Shown: positions 45,365 through 53,793 of the stretch, one piece after another
How the letters are laid out: every line of letters begins with the position of its first letter
Position numbering within the stretch: position 1 is the first letter of the stretch
NCBI RefSeq assembly: GCF_000243115.2
Contig: NZ_CP007035.1
Location: 744,001-808,000, forward strand
Source: Niabella soli DSM 19437
Lineage (GTDB): Bacteria > Bacteroidota > Bacteroidia > Chitinophagales > Chitinophagaceae
Direction: 5' to 3'
Length of the DNA: 64,000 nt
Program-made: the position numbers and the translations under genes
The notes under the pieces: generated by a model
Seen by the model: only the letters and a program-made list of their open reading frames with translations
The model's database searches: none
Told to the model about the DNA's origin: nothing

Positions 45365-45562
45365 TGAACTTGTTTAGACTTTTTAAGTTTAACCACATAG
45401 GTACATAGAATTATGATAGCAGAAAAAGGAAACATAAAAACACATAAGCTATGCTCCCCGCCGCGGCGGGGAATCTATGCAACCTTAAACACTATGATTG
45501 CTACGGTATCTATCCCACCGTGCGGGACAAGTTGTGGTTTAGAATTAGTATAAACAACCTCA
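45365..45562. repeat. MITE-like element with inverted ends related to 25326-25474
   Basis: Left end TGAACTTGTTTAGACTTTTT (45365-) differs from the 25326 left end at 3 of 22 positions, and the right end AGTATAAACAACCTCA (45547-45562) is its imperfect inverse. The interior is different and holds a GC-rich hairpin CCCCGCCGCGGCGGGG (45456-45471). It lies after the DUF4998 lipoprotein and ends 23 bp before the propeller gene start. No coding capacity. Confidence 0.5.
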
Positions 45563-45585
45563 ATTATAAATACACTAAAATCGAA

Positions 45586-47499
45586 ATGGGAATAACAAAA
45601 TTTTTTTTGATTGCTACAACCTTTCTGATACCTGTTTTTTTATCGGCGCAGCCACAACAGAAAGAAACGGTAAATGCTGCGTTTACCGACCATGGTCCGG
45701 CTTCTCCCTATAGTACAACCCGGGGCACAGTGGCTGCTCTTGATGGTGAAGGCCGGAAGGTAGTGTTATCCTGGCTCTTTGATGTAAGAGGCGGGTATGC
45801 ATTATTAATGATAGATGCGGCAACAGGGAAGAGCGAAGTATTTCCTATGCCGTTTAATCCGGGAGGTGATTGCCCTTATGCCTCGCTCTTTTCTTCCCGG
45901 GGGAAATTATATACGCTTTTTAATAGCAATTTCGTAGAGTTCGATCTCGGAAAGCGGGCGTTTACCTTCCACCATAAAACCGCTCCGCAAATGGCTATGG
46001 GAATGACGGAGGACGATAAGGGCAAAATATGGGCGGTGACCTACCCTAACAGCGGTGTTGTATGTTTTGATCCTGCAACGGCTGCTTTTACCGATTATGG
46101 ATTTATTAATAAAGAGAACTGGGCACAGTATCAGCGATACATGGCTACGGACGACCGGGGCTGGGTCTATGTTGGCCTGGGCAATACCAATAGCCAGCTT
46201 ATTGCATTTAACCCGGAATCCCGGCAGGTAAACAAACTCTTACAGCCCGATGAAAGAAAAAGAGGAATGGCCTACCTGTACCGCAATAAGAATGGTAAAG
46301 TATACGGGCAGGCGCTTGCAGACAAAAAGGGTGCCTGGTATGAATTGTATAACGGGGCTATAAAAGCCATCGGTACCGGGCATCAGCCAGAGGAAAAGCC
46401 GGTCATTACCGGTTCGCAGGCATTGCGGTATCTGTCGTTCCCCGACGGAAGCAAGGTCACCCGGCTGGATCTTATTAATAAAGTAATGACCACAGAGGAT
46501 GCTCGGGGCAAAAAAAATACGGTAAATTTCGATTATCCTTCTGAAGGTTCATGGGTAATGGGTGTAGGAACATCGCCCGACCAGCGGTCTGTTATTGGCG
46601 GAGGATCTTTTCCCATGCGGCAGTTCAATTATTCCGTTTCTGACGATAAATGGAGCACGATTGGCGCATTGGGACAATACAACGCATTAACCACCAGCGG
46701 TCAGTATGTGTTTTTTGGATCGTATCCCAGCGGAGATCTCGTTATATGGGATACCAAAAAGCCCTTTAAAGCAAACGGTGCGGATGCAAAAGACAATAAC
46801 CCGCGGGTATTGTTTAAGTGCACTCCTGTTATACACCGTCCGCATCGCGTGTTGGTGCATCCTGATGGTAAAACGGTTATTTTAGGGGGTACGCCTGAAT
46901 ATGGTTATACGGGCGGAGGTTTATTGTTTTACGATATTTCAACCAACGAACATGTGCTGCTCACGGATAATGATATTGAAAAAGACCAGTCAACAATGAG
47001 CCTCACTAATATCGCCAGCGGGAAAGTTCTGGGAGGCACTACGGTGGCGCCAGGAACCGGCGGGGAACGAAAAGCAAACCTCGCATTGCTGTATATTATC
47101 GATCCGGTTTCTAAAAAAGTGGAATGGAAAGCCCCCGTGATCCCTGGTGCACAGTCTTATACAGATCTGACAACCCGGAAGGATGGAAAGGTATATGGGG
47201 TTGCCGACCGGAAAACGTTCTTCCTGTTTGACCCCGCAACGAAAAAGATCATTTTTCAAAAAGATGTCCAAAAAGACTACGGATATTCGGTTTCAGATCA
47301 ATCGCCCCGGGTTTTTATAAATGGTAAACAGGATGATCTTTATATGCTTTTTGAACATGCGATCGCCCAGGTTGATCAAAAATCCGGAGACATCCGGATA
47401 TTATCAAGAACACCACAGGCCATAAGAGCCGGCGGGTGTTTTCTTAAGGGCCGGATTTATTATGTTAGCGGCTCTCATTTATTTAGTTACGAATTGTAA
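45586..47499 (+). CDS. Secreted beta-propeller-like protein of unknown function (paralogue of 4478-6352)
   Basis: 637 residues, signal peptide ending near LSAQ. Shares with the paralogue the ordered motifs RKVVLSWLFDVRGGYALL, WAVTYPNSGVVCF, GGGSFPMRQF, YFVFFGSYP-like blade, HRPHRVLVHPDGK, GGTPEYGYTGGG, DQSTMSL, GGTTVAPGTGG and SGSHLFSYEL. The start at 45586 begins the signal peptide; the longer frame to 45451 lies in repeat DNA. Function not recognised; both copies sit next to Tat-exported redox or aminotransferase genes. Possibly a periplasmic or surface sugar-lactone-type enzyme or binding protein. Confidence 0.7.
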   Translation: MGITKFFLIATTFLIPVFLSAQPQQKETVNAAFTDHGPASPYSTTRGTVAALDGEGRKVVLSWLFDVRGGYALLMIDAATGKSEVFPMPFNPGGDCPYASLFSSRGKLYTLFNSNFVEFDLGKRAFTFHHKTAPQMAMGMTEDDKGKIWAVTYPNSGVVCFDPATAAFTDYGFINKENWAQYQRYMATDDRGWVYVGLGNTNSQLIAFNPESRQVNKLLQPDERKRGMAYLYRNKNGKVYGQALADKKGAWYELYNGAIKAIGTGHQPEEKPVITGSQALRYLSFPDGSKVTRLDLINKVMTTEDARGKKNTVNFDYPSEGSWVMGVGTSPDQRSVIGGGSFPMRQFNYSVSDDKWSTIGALGQYNALTTSGQYVFFGSYPSGDLVIWDTKKPFKANGADAKDNNPRVLFKCTPVIHRPHRVLVHPDGKTVILGGTPEYGYTGGGLLFYDISTNEHVLLTDNDIEKDQSTMSLTNIASGKVLGGTTVAPGTGGERKANLALLYIIDPVSKKVEWKAPVIPGAQSYTDLTTRKDGKVYGVADRKTFFLFDPATKKIIFQKDVQKDYGYSVSDQSPRVFINGKQDDLYMLFEHAIAQVDQKSGDIRILSRTPQAIRAGGCFLKGRIYYVSGSHLFSYEL

Positions 47500-47583
47500 C
47501 TTGAAAGCCCGGATTTCATATTGGTGTTCAGCATCGTGTGGCGGCCGGCAATTTTTTCTATCGAATCTAAAAAAATATCTATC

Positions 47584-48933
47584 ATGAGTAGCCCTTTCAA
47601 TCGCAGAAAATTTATCAGCAGTGCAGCAATTATCGGCACGGGGTTAGCCGTTGGCGTCCCGCACATCGTATCCGCCGGTACCCCTACTGCCCGACCCGCT
47701 ATTCTGGGTGGGCCCAAGGCGCATTCAGGCACCTTTCCTTCCTGGCCGGTGGAAGAGGCTATTGAGGAAAATGGATTAACGGAAGTGTTAAGAAGTAAAA
47801 AATGGGGCCGGCTGGATGGCGTCCGGATGGCGAAATTTGAAACAGCATACAGCAAATTGCTGGGGGTTAAACACAGCCTGGGTGTTTCCAGCGGAACCAG
47901 CGCCCTTACCACTATTTTGGGCGCATTGGATATAGGACCGGGCGATGAAGTGGTAATACCTGTATACACTTTTGTGGCAACATATAATGTAGTCGTATTA
48001 AATTACGCATTGCCGATACTGGTAGATACGGATATCGAATCATTCCAGATAGATGCAGCCAAAGCAAAGGCCGCCCTTACTGCGCAAACCAAAGTTATCA
48101 TGCCGGTACATATTGGTGGGTCTCCGGTAGACCTGGATGCCTTTGTGGCAATGGGCAAACAACATAATATACCGGTAGTTGAAGATGCCTGCCAGGCGCA
48201 TCTGGCAGAATGGAAGGGGGTTAAGGTTGGCAATTACGGTTTGGCAGGAGCCTTTAGTTTTCAGTCTTCCAAGAACCTGAATTGTGCAGAAGGGGGCGCC
48301 GTTACAACCAATAGCGATGACTTTATTACCAACTGTTACACGTTCCATAACCAGGGGCAGGGAGGGCGATCTACTTCCTTTTCCACGGGGGTAGGTACCC
48401 GCGGTACCAACCTCCGGCTGACAGAGTTTCAGGGGAGTTTGTTATTGTCTCAAATGACGCGGGTTGTGGAGCAAAGCAACCGCCGCTGGGAAAACGCGCA
48501 ATACCTCTCCCGCTTGCTGCAAGAAATACCGGGAATTACTCCGGCAAAATTATATCCCGGCACTACAAAAAGCGCGTATCATTTATATATGTTCCGGTAT
48601 GATAAAAGCAGGTTTGCCGGTTTGAGCCGCGAAAAATTCTTACGGGCGCTAAGCGCTGAAGGCGTACCTAATTCTGCAGGGTATGGGCAAATGAACAAAA
48701 GTGCCTACGTAACAGCTTTGGCAACCAATAAACACTATCTGAAGATATATGGCGAAAAAACAATGAAGGAGTGGCTGGAAAGAAATCAATGTCCCCAGAA
48801 TGATGTTTTGACTTCAACCCAGTCGGTGTGGTTCTTCCAGAACATGCTGCTGGGGACGAAGAACGATATGGAGCAGATCGCTGAAGCCATAGGTAAGATA
48901 CAGAAATACGCGGCGGAGATCGCCCGGAAATAG
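47584..48933 (+). CDS. Tat-exported DegT/DnrJ/EryC1/StrS aminotransferase, copy 3
   Basis: 449 residues; start at 47584 gives Tat signal NRRKFISSAA. PLP residues Asp201 (VVEDACQAH) and Lys230 (FSFQSSKN) are intact, though the usual GEGG after the Lys is AEGG. N-terminal AILGGPKAHSGTFPSWP keeps the subgroup pattern. Clearly paralogous to 15756-17108 and 31662-33008 over the full length. Followed by a hairpin terminator-like structure and then the second ceramidase-family gene, repeating the DegT/ceramidase pairing of the first locus. Confidence 0.87.
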   Translation: MSSPFNRRKFISSAAIIGTGLAVGVPHIVSAGTPTARPAILGGPKAHSGTFPSWPVEEAIEENGLTEVLRSKKWGRLDGVRMAKFETAYSKLLGVKHSLGVSSGTSALTTILGALDIGPGDEVVIPVYTFVATYNVVVLNYALPILVDTDIESFQIDAAKAKAALTAQTKVIMPVHIGGSPVDLDAFVAMGKQHNIPVVEDACQAHLAEWKGVKVGNYGLAGAFSFQSSKNLNCAEGGAVTTNSDDFITNCYTFHNQGQGGRSTSFSTGVGTRGTNLRLTEFQGSLLLSQMTRVVEQSNRRWENAQYLSRLLQEIPGITPAKLYPGTTKSAYHLYMFRYDKSRFAGLSREKFLRALSAEGVPNSAGYGQMNKSAYVTALATNKHYLKIYGEKTMKEWLERNQCPQNDVLTSTQSVWFFQNMLLGTKNDMEQIAEAIGKIQKYAAEIARK

Positions 48934-48966
48934 AAGCTAGCTAATATTGAAGTTGCATTAATAGTA

Positions 48967-49020
48967 TGCTCTGTTGGTCTGGAACAATATGCCAGAGAGC
49001 AGATTGTTTTATTCTTTTTT
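48967..49020 (+). terminator. Possible Rho-independent terminator after DegT copy 3
   Basis: TGCTCTGTTGGTCTGG (48967-48982) pairs imperfectly with CCAGAGAGCA (48992-49001), with CTGG/CCAG closing a 9-nt loop; a T-rich stretch (GATTGTTTTATTCTTTTTT) follows to 49020. The stem has a bulge, so strength is uncertain. Confidence 0.45.
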
Positions 49021-49160
49021 GATAATGATTTATTATAAGAAAATAGTATACACAAATAAATATGCCTGGCGATGATCAGCAGGCAAAACCGTTTGGAATT
49101 GAAATTACTGGTTAAAAAAGTCTTTATAAAATAATGCATAATTTATTCAATAATAACCTC

Positions 49161-51008
49161 ATGAAGTTTACGCGCATCATTTCCATGGCATCTAAATATA
49201 CTCCTGTGCGCTGCATCGCATTGGTATGGGCTGCCTTGTTGCTGCCAGGAGTTGCTGCCTTTTCTCAACAAAAACCCCGAGGCCAGGCAACCATTGCAGC
49301 GGGTGTTGCCAGTGCTGATATTACACCTCAGTTTCCCATTCGTATGGCAGGGTATGCAGCACGGCTCAGTACGGATGCAGACAGCGTGCTGCAGCCGATA
49401 GCGGCCAGGGCGCTGGTGTTGGGCAGTGATGAGCAGCACCCAACCCTGATGATCACCGTAGACCTGGTAGGCATTCCCTGGCGCATTACGAAAAACGTTA
49501 CCGATTTTTTAGTAAAGGAAAAAGGAATGGACCCTGCCCAAATTGCCATTTATGCTTCTCATACGCACGGCGGACCAGAGCCGGGCAACCTGATCAATAT
49601 CCTGCAATACCGAAACGGGCACTTTAGCGATTCATTGCTGGCCTTACCACAACTTATAGAAATTACCCGCTACACCGAACTACTCACCCAAAAACTGAAA
49701 GACTTGGCAGTAGCCGCCTTGAACAATCGTAAACCCTGCCTCGTATCATGGGGGCAGGGACAGGCACAATTTGCAAGCAACCGGCGTACAAAAGACGGTC
49801 CTGTTGACCTGGCGCTTCCTATGCTGAAAATAGCGGATCTGAACGGCGCGCTGAAAGCCGTTTTTCTGAGTTACGCCTGTCACGGTACAACCCTGGGAGG
49901 CGATGTACATAAAATTCATGGCGACTGGATTGCCGAGGCGCGCCGGGTAATAGAGGCAAGACATACCGGAACGACCGCCCTTATTGCGCTGGGTTGTGCC
50001 GGAGATGCTAACCCTGCGCCACGCGGAAGCATGGAAAATGTTCAACAGCATGGTAAAGAAATTGCCGATAATATAGACAAACTTTTAACCGCTCAATTGC
50101 AGCCCCTTAATACGGCGCCATCCGGGACAATGAAATGGATCCGATTACCCTTTTCAAAAGTGCCTACCGCCGCCGAACTGATTGAATGGACAAAAGACAA
50201 AACGGTAAAAGGCTACTATGCGCGCCTTGCCCTTGAACGATTGGAAAGAGGAGACTCCATTCCCAGCGCAGTTAACTATCCCATACAGGTATGGAATTTT
50301 GATAACAAAATGGCAATGGTAAACCTTGCCGGCGAAGTGGTGGTTGATTATTCGCTGCGGCTTAAAAACACTTATGGCGCAGAACGGCTTTGGGTAAATG
50401 CTTATGCCAACGATGGTCCTTCCTATATAGCATCGCGCCGCGTTATCGGCGAAGGCGGCTATGAAGCCGAAAGCAGTATGTACTGGTACAATAAACCCTC
50501 TCCCTTTGTACCCGAAGTGGAAGACAGGATCGTAAATGCTGTAGACGAATTAATGCCCGCAGCATTTAAAGATAAAAGACCTGCAGCCAACCATCAGGAG
50601 TTGGTTCAGCCGGAAGCCGATGGATCGTATCGTTTATCTTCATGGCTGGCCGGCACCGCGGGCAGTCGCATTAAATATATGCCGGAATGGAAAGCCTTTG
50701 GCTGGTTTGATGCAAAAGATAAAGCCATCTGGCAGGTGAATATAGTAAAAGCGGGCAAGTACAATGTTTGGCTTGATTGGGCTGTTTCCGATGCCAAAGC
50801 GGGAAAATCATTTGAAGTAACGGCCGGTAATAAAAAAATAAAAGGCAAGGTAGATAAAACAGGGTCATGGTTTACCTTTCGCACAAAAAAGGCAGGGGTG
50901 ATGCAGTTGCCACAAGGTACAATAACTATAGAATTGAAATCGGGCAATGCAAAAGAGCAGGACTCTATGTTTGATCTAAGGGAAATGCGATTAGTGCCGG
51001 CAAAGTAA
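49161..51008 (+). CDS. Neutral/alkaline ceramidase-family protein with C-terminal CBM-like domain
   Basis: 615 residues with a signal peptide (cleavage near AFSQ). Ceramidase domain at about 30-450: GVASADITPQFPIRMAGYAAR, ASHTHGGPEPGN (HxH zinc ligands), SYACHGTTLGGD (His), LGCAGDANPAPRG. Residues about 485-610 form an added domain (AIWQVNIVKAGKYNVWLDWAVSD, TGSWFTFRTKKAGVMQLPQG) resembling carbohydrate-binding jelly rolls attached to sulfatases and DUF1080 proteins. Unlike the copy at 17130 it has no propeller insert. Likely an exported amidase or esterase acting on a glycoconjugate. ATG 49185 is an alternative start. Confidence 0.8.
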   Translation: MKFTRIISMASKYTPVRCIALVWAALLLPGVAAFSQQKPRGQATIAAGVASADITPQFPIRMAGYAARLSTDADSVLQPIAARALVLGSDEQHPTLMITVDLVGIPWRITKNVTDFLVKEKGMDPAQIAIYASHTHGGPEPGNLINILQYRNGHFSDSLLALPQLIEITRYTELLTQKLKDLAVAALNNRKPCLVSWGQGQAQFASNRRTKDGPVDLALPMLKIADLNGALKAVFLSYACHGTTLGGDVHKIHGDWIAEARRVIEARHTGTTALIALGCAGDANPAPRGSMENVQQHGKEIADNIDKLLTAQLQPLNTAPSGTMKWIRLPFSKVPTAAELIEWTKDKTVKGYYARLALERLERGDSIPSAVNYPIQVWNFDNKMAMVNLAGEVVVDYSLRLKNTYGAERLWVNAYANDGPSYIASRRVIGEGGYEAESSMYWYNKPSPFVPEVEDRIVNAVDELMPAAFKDKRPAANHQELVQPEADGSYRLSSWLAGTAGSRIKYMPEWKAFGWFDAKDKAIWQVNIVKAGKYNVWLDWAVSDAKAGKSFEVTAGNKKIKGKVDKTGSWFTFRTKKAGVMQLPQGTITIELKSGNAKEQDSMFDLREMRLVPAK

Positions 51009-51058
51009 ACAATCTATATAATATGAATCTTCCGCTGTTGTATTTAGGTGTATGAAAA

Positions 51059-51295
51059 ATTTATCTTTAATAAAGAAACGTTGAATTCAGAGAGAGTGGC
51101 TATGGCTCCAGGGGAGCCCGGTGTTTGTAGCGTTGCCGTGATGAAGCCCATCGGCTCTCCCGCCTCAGCGGGACCGCGTAAATACGAGACTCCTAGGGAG
51201 TCCAATCGCCCCTCTCATATTTTCTATAAACATGCCGCTCCGGCCGGAGCGGAAAATATAAGTTTGTCGTACACCTTTCTGTTTAAAGATAAAAT
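51059..51295. repeat. Palindrome-rich inverted-repeat element ending at a start codon
   Basis: Imperfect inverted ends: ATTTATCTTTAATAAAGAAA (51059-51078) and TTTCTGTTTAAAGATAAAAT (51276-51295). Inside are several short palindromes: GGCTCCAGGGGAGCC, CCCGCCTCAGCGGGA, GACTCCTAGGGAGTC and CCGCTCCGGCCGGAGCGG. The ATG of the next gene starts at 51296. An 83-codon reading frame here is not a real gene. Confidence 0.55.
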
Positions 51296-52804
51296 ATGAA
51301 TAAGCTAATAATTTTTCCTATAGCATTCCTGCTTTCATTTGCATTTGCTCAACCGGTTTTAGCGCAGCAAAAAACTATCTTTTCAAAAAATGGGGAAATT
51401 CATGATCAGGTCATAGCTGCATGGGAAAGCCAGTTTCGTAGCTATTATACTACTGAAATTCAAAAAAGACTATTTGGTGAAGGGGACGTTTATGTTTTGT
51501 ACGATGTACAGATTGGAGGATTGCAGGCTTTTACAGAGATGACGCGAAGATGTAAAGATACCCGGCAGATTGCAGAAATCGCAAACCTTTTAAATCCCGT
51601 CTTCGCTGCATTAAAGCCGATACCCGGAAGCAATAATAGCAACGGCTGGATCTGTTCGGGCGGACCCATATGTACCGCTTATGGTTTTATCGGCAAAGAG
51701 GTGCCGCTTTGCAGTGTGCAGTTCCTGGGCCTGTTGGGAGCGCTTGCTACCAGTATATCCGAAAATATCCCGGCCCGTCAGCAGACGGCGGAACTGAAAG
51801 CTTTTGTAAAAGCCGCTTTCAATACCATGGCTGTTCAACTGGATCGCTGGCTGACTTCTGGCTATTTTTCCTATGTTAATAAAAGACTTCCGGTAACGGT
51901 TGAAGCTATAAAAGCTAAAAATTCAAATTACTTTTTTACTGACGTGGATCTCTGGCACCTGACGGTGCTTTCTGACTTGTCTGAATTATACGAATTTGGC
52001 GTGCAGGCTGCTACCGCAGAAGGGGCAAAGGCTTTTGAATCGTTGCAAAATAAAAAAGATAACATTCACAAAATATTCGACCTGTTTTTAGCCCGCACCT
52101 TTCTTATCAAATCCCGTAATGGTGTAAGGGCAGCAATAGATAAAGGGTTTTGGAAGTGTCATTTTGATAACCGGTATGCCGGCTATACGGACACGCTCCC
52201 CCCCGTCAGTTGGGTGCCAGACAACAAAGGCGGATGGAAAATGAAAACGGCCGTTCCCTGGGATAGTTCCTATATTGCCCGGGATGCAGGATGGGACATT
52301 AGTCATTCAAGAAGACTGGTGCCTGCCCTGGAAACATTCGTTAGAAACCAGGAAAATATAAAAAAAGTCTGGGGCTACAGTAACCCGGCCTTTGACCCTG
52401 TAGCGATCCGTAAGGCTTACGCCAATCAGATTGTCGAAAAGCTTTGGAATGGTAATCTCCGTTTTCCGTTGTTTTCAAATTTGTGGAGTGGGGATAATGG
52501 CTGGTACCGCGTGGCGTATGCCAATCAAACGGGAAGGCAATTTGCCGGCTATCCTCCTTATGGACTAACTTCGTCTATACCCGATGGAGGGTACGTCGTT
52601 TGGGGAGCGTTCGATCCAACCCTGAATACCATTTTTAGAAATATTTTTGAATTGTCGGAAACAGACGAAGCAGAGTCGAAATTGTTTAGGGCGCGGTATT
52701 ATCCGGGCCTTTCCTATAACAAAGCAAAAAGATTATCCATTAATCGCTTTGCTTTCTTATCGGATATGGTAGGGCTTCCCTTGTTAAGCACAGGTAAGCG
52801 GTAA
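51296..52804 (+). CDS. Secreted protein of unknown function
   Basis: 502 residues with a Sec signal peptide (LLSFAFAQPVLAQ). I do not recognise a family. The sequence is mostly helical by eye, with aromatic motifs WICSGGPICTAYGF, FFTDVDLWHLTVLSDLSELYEFG, FWKCHFDNRYAGYTDTLPPVSWVPD and WDISHSRRLVPALETF; the last, with paired Asp/His and an all-helical layout, could fit an alpha/alpha barrel glycosidase or lyase, but this is weak. It sits between a ceramidase-family protein and the amidohydrolase pair, so it probably belongs to the same exported pathway. Confidence 0.6.
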   Translation: MNKLIIFPIAFLLSFAFAQPVLAQQKTIFSKNGEIHDQVIAAWESQFRSYYTTEIQKRLFGEGDVYVLYDVQIGGLQAFTEMTRRCKDTRQIAEIANLLNPVFAALKPIPGSNNSNGWICSGGPICTAYGFIGKEVPLCSVQFLGLLGALATSISENIPARQQTAELKAFVKAAFNTMAVQLDRWLTSGYFSYVNKRLPVTVEAIKAKNSNYFFTDVDLWHLTVLSDLSELYEFGVQAATAEGAKAFESLQNKKDNIHKIFDLFLARTFLIKSRNGVRAAIDKGFWKCHFDNRYAGYTDTLPPVSWVPDNKGGWKMKTAVPWDSSYIARDAGWDISHSRRLVPALETFVRNQENIKKVWGYSNPAFDPVAIRKAYANQIVEKLWNGNLRFPLFSNLWSGDNGWYRVAYANQTGRQFAGYPPYGLTSSIPDGGYVVWGAFDPTLNTIFRNIFELSETDEAESKLFRARYYPGLSYNKAKRLSINRFAFLSDMVGLPLLSTGKR

Positions 52805-52869
52805 AATTTGAATTAATCAACAATTATAAAACGCGAAATAGATTTATAAATTATTGCTATACATTGAAA

Positions 52870-53793
52870 ATGAATCGTAGAAAATTTGTGACCAATACGG
52901 CTAGCTCCGGCGCAGGTTTAATGCTGGGCAGTCTCCTGGCGGGTGCTTCCTATAAACAGAAGCCTTCTTTTGATGGCGGCGGGCCCCGGCGCAATTTCAT
53001 GCAGGAGGTGTTGAAATACCGTAAGATTGATACACATGCCCATGCCGATGAAAACCAGTATAAAACGGAGGTTAACCTCGATTTTGCAGACCGGCTCGGT
53101 ATCAGCAAGCTGATGATCTCAAATTTTATACGACCTTTCAGTGAAGGAACGCCCGATGATTTCCGGTCTAAAAACAACTTTATAATAAAGTGCATGAAAG
53201 CGCACCCGGACCGGTTTATCGGTACCGTGGCCCTCAACCCGGCATTTAAGAAAGAATCGCTTGAAGAGATCGACCGTTGCAGGGATGCCGGCATGACGGG
53301 GTTGGGAGAATTGTACAACCAGGTAAAAATTGATGATCCGCTTTATTACCCGATCATTGAAAAATGCATTGACCTCAACTGGAACATTATGATGCATTCC
53401 CCGGTGGGCTATTCGCGTGTAAAATTATACCCCGCTGAACCAAAGAATATTTCACTACCGGAGGATTTTGCAAGCATTGCAAAAAGGTATCCGGAAGCCC
53501 TGTTCCAGTTTGCTCATATCGGCGGCGGCATCGACTGGGAGTATGCCTGTAAAGTGCTGAAAGAATCGCCCAATGTCTTTATTGAAGTATCGGGGAGCAA
53601 CAATGCAGCCGGTATGATCGATTTTGCACTGAAATGTGTGGGAGAAGACCGGCTGGTATTCGGGTGCGATTATAGTTTTTACCAGGGAGTGGGTCATCTT
53701 TTTTCTGCCAACCTTACAGACGCACAACGAAAAAAGATCTTTTTTGAAAATATTGCGAAACGGTTAAAAAAAGCAGGTGTCTATGTTAATTGA
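52870..53793 (+). CDS. Tat-exported amidohydrolase, catalytic partner, copy 2
   Basis: 307 residues; ATG 52870 starts Tat signal NRRKFVTNTA (an upstream TTG is ignored). Ligands: KIDTHAHADE (HxH), IMMHSPVGYS (His), FQFAHIGGGIDWEYA (His), LVFGCDYSFYQG (Asp). Overlaps the partner gene by the same 11 nt as copy 1. The strand-5 region lacks the CQLGVGGYRMKY segment present in the copies at 26869 and 54960, so substrate specificity probably differs. Confidence 0.85.
   Translation: MNRRKFVTNTASSGAGLMLGSLLAGASYKQKPSFDGGGPRRNFMQEVLKYRKIDTHAHADENQYKTEVNLDFADRLGISKLMISNFIRPFSEGTPDDFRSKNNFIIKCMKAHPDRFIGTVALNPAFKKESLEEIDRCRDAGMTGLGELYNQVKIDDPLYYPIIEKCIDLNWNIMMHSPVGYSRVKLYPAEPKNISLPEDFASIAKRYPEALFQFAHIGGGIDWEYACKVLKESPNVFIEVSGSNNAAGMIDFALKCVGEDRLVFGCDYSFYQGVGHLFSANLTDAQRKKIFFENIAKRLKKAGVYVN

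Noticed and set aside
45451-45585. N-terminal extension of the second propeller protein
   Set aside because: The extension translates repeat DNA and would bury the signal peptide; ATG 45586 fits the paralogue.
51048-51299. An 83-codon + strand reading frame before the unknown secreted gene
   Set aside because: It lies wholly in the palindrome-rich repeat, has no homologous features and overlaps the next start codon.
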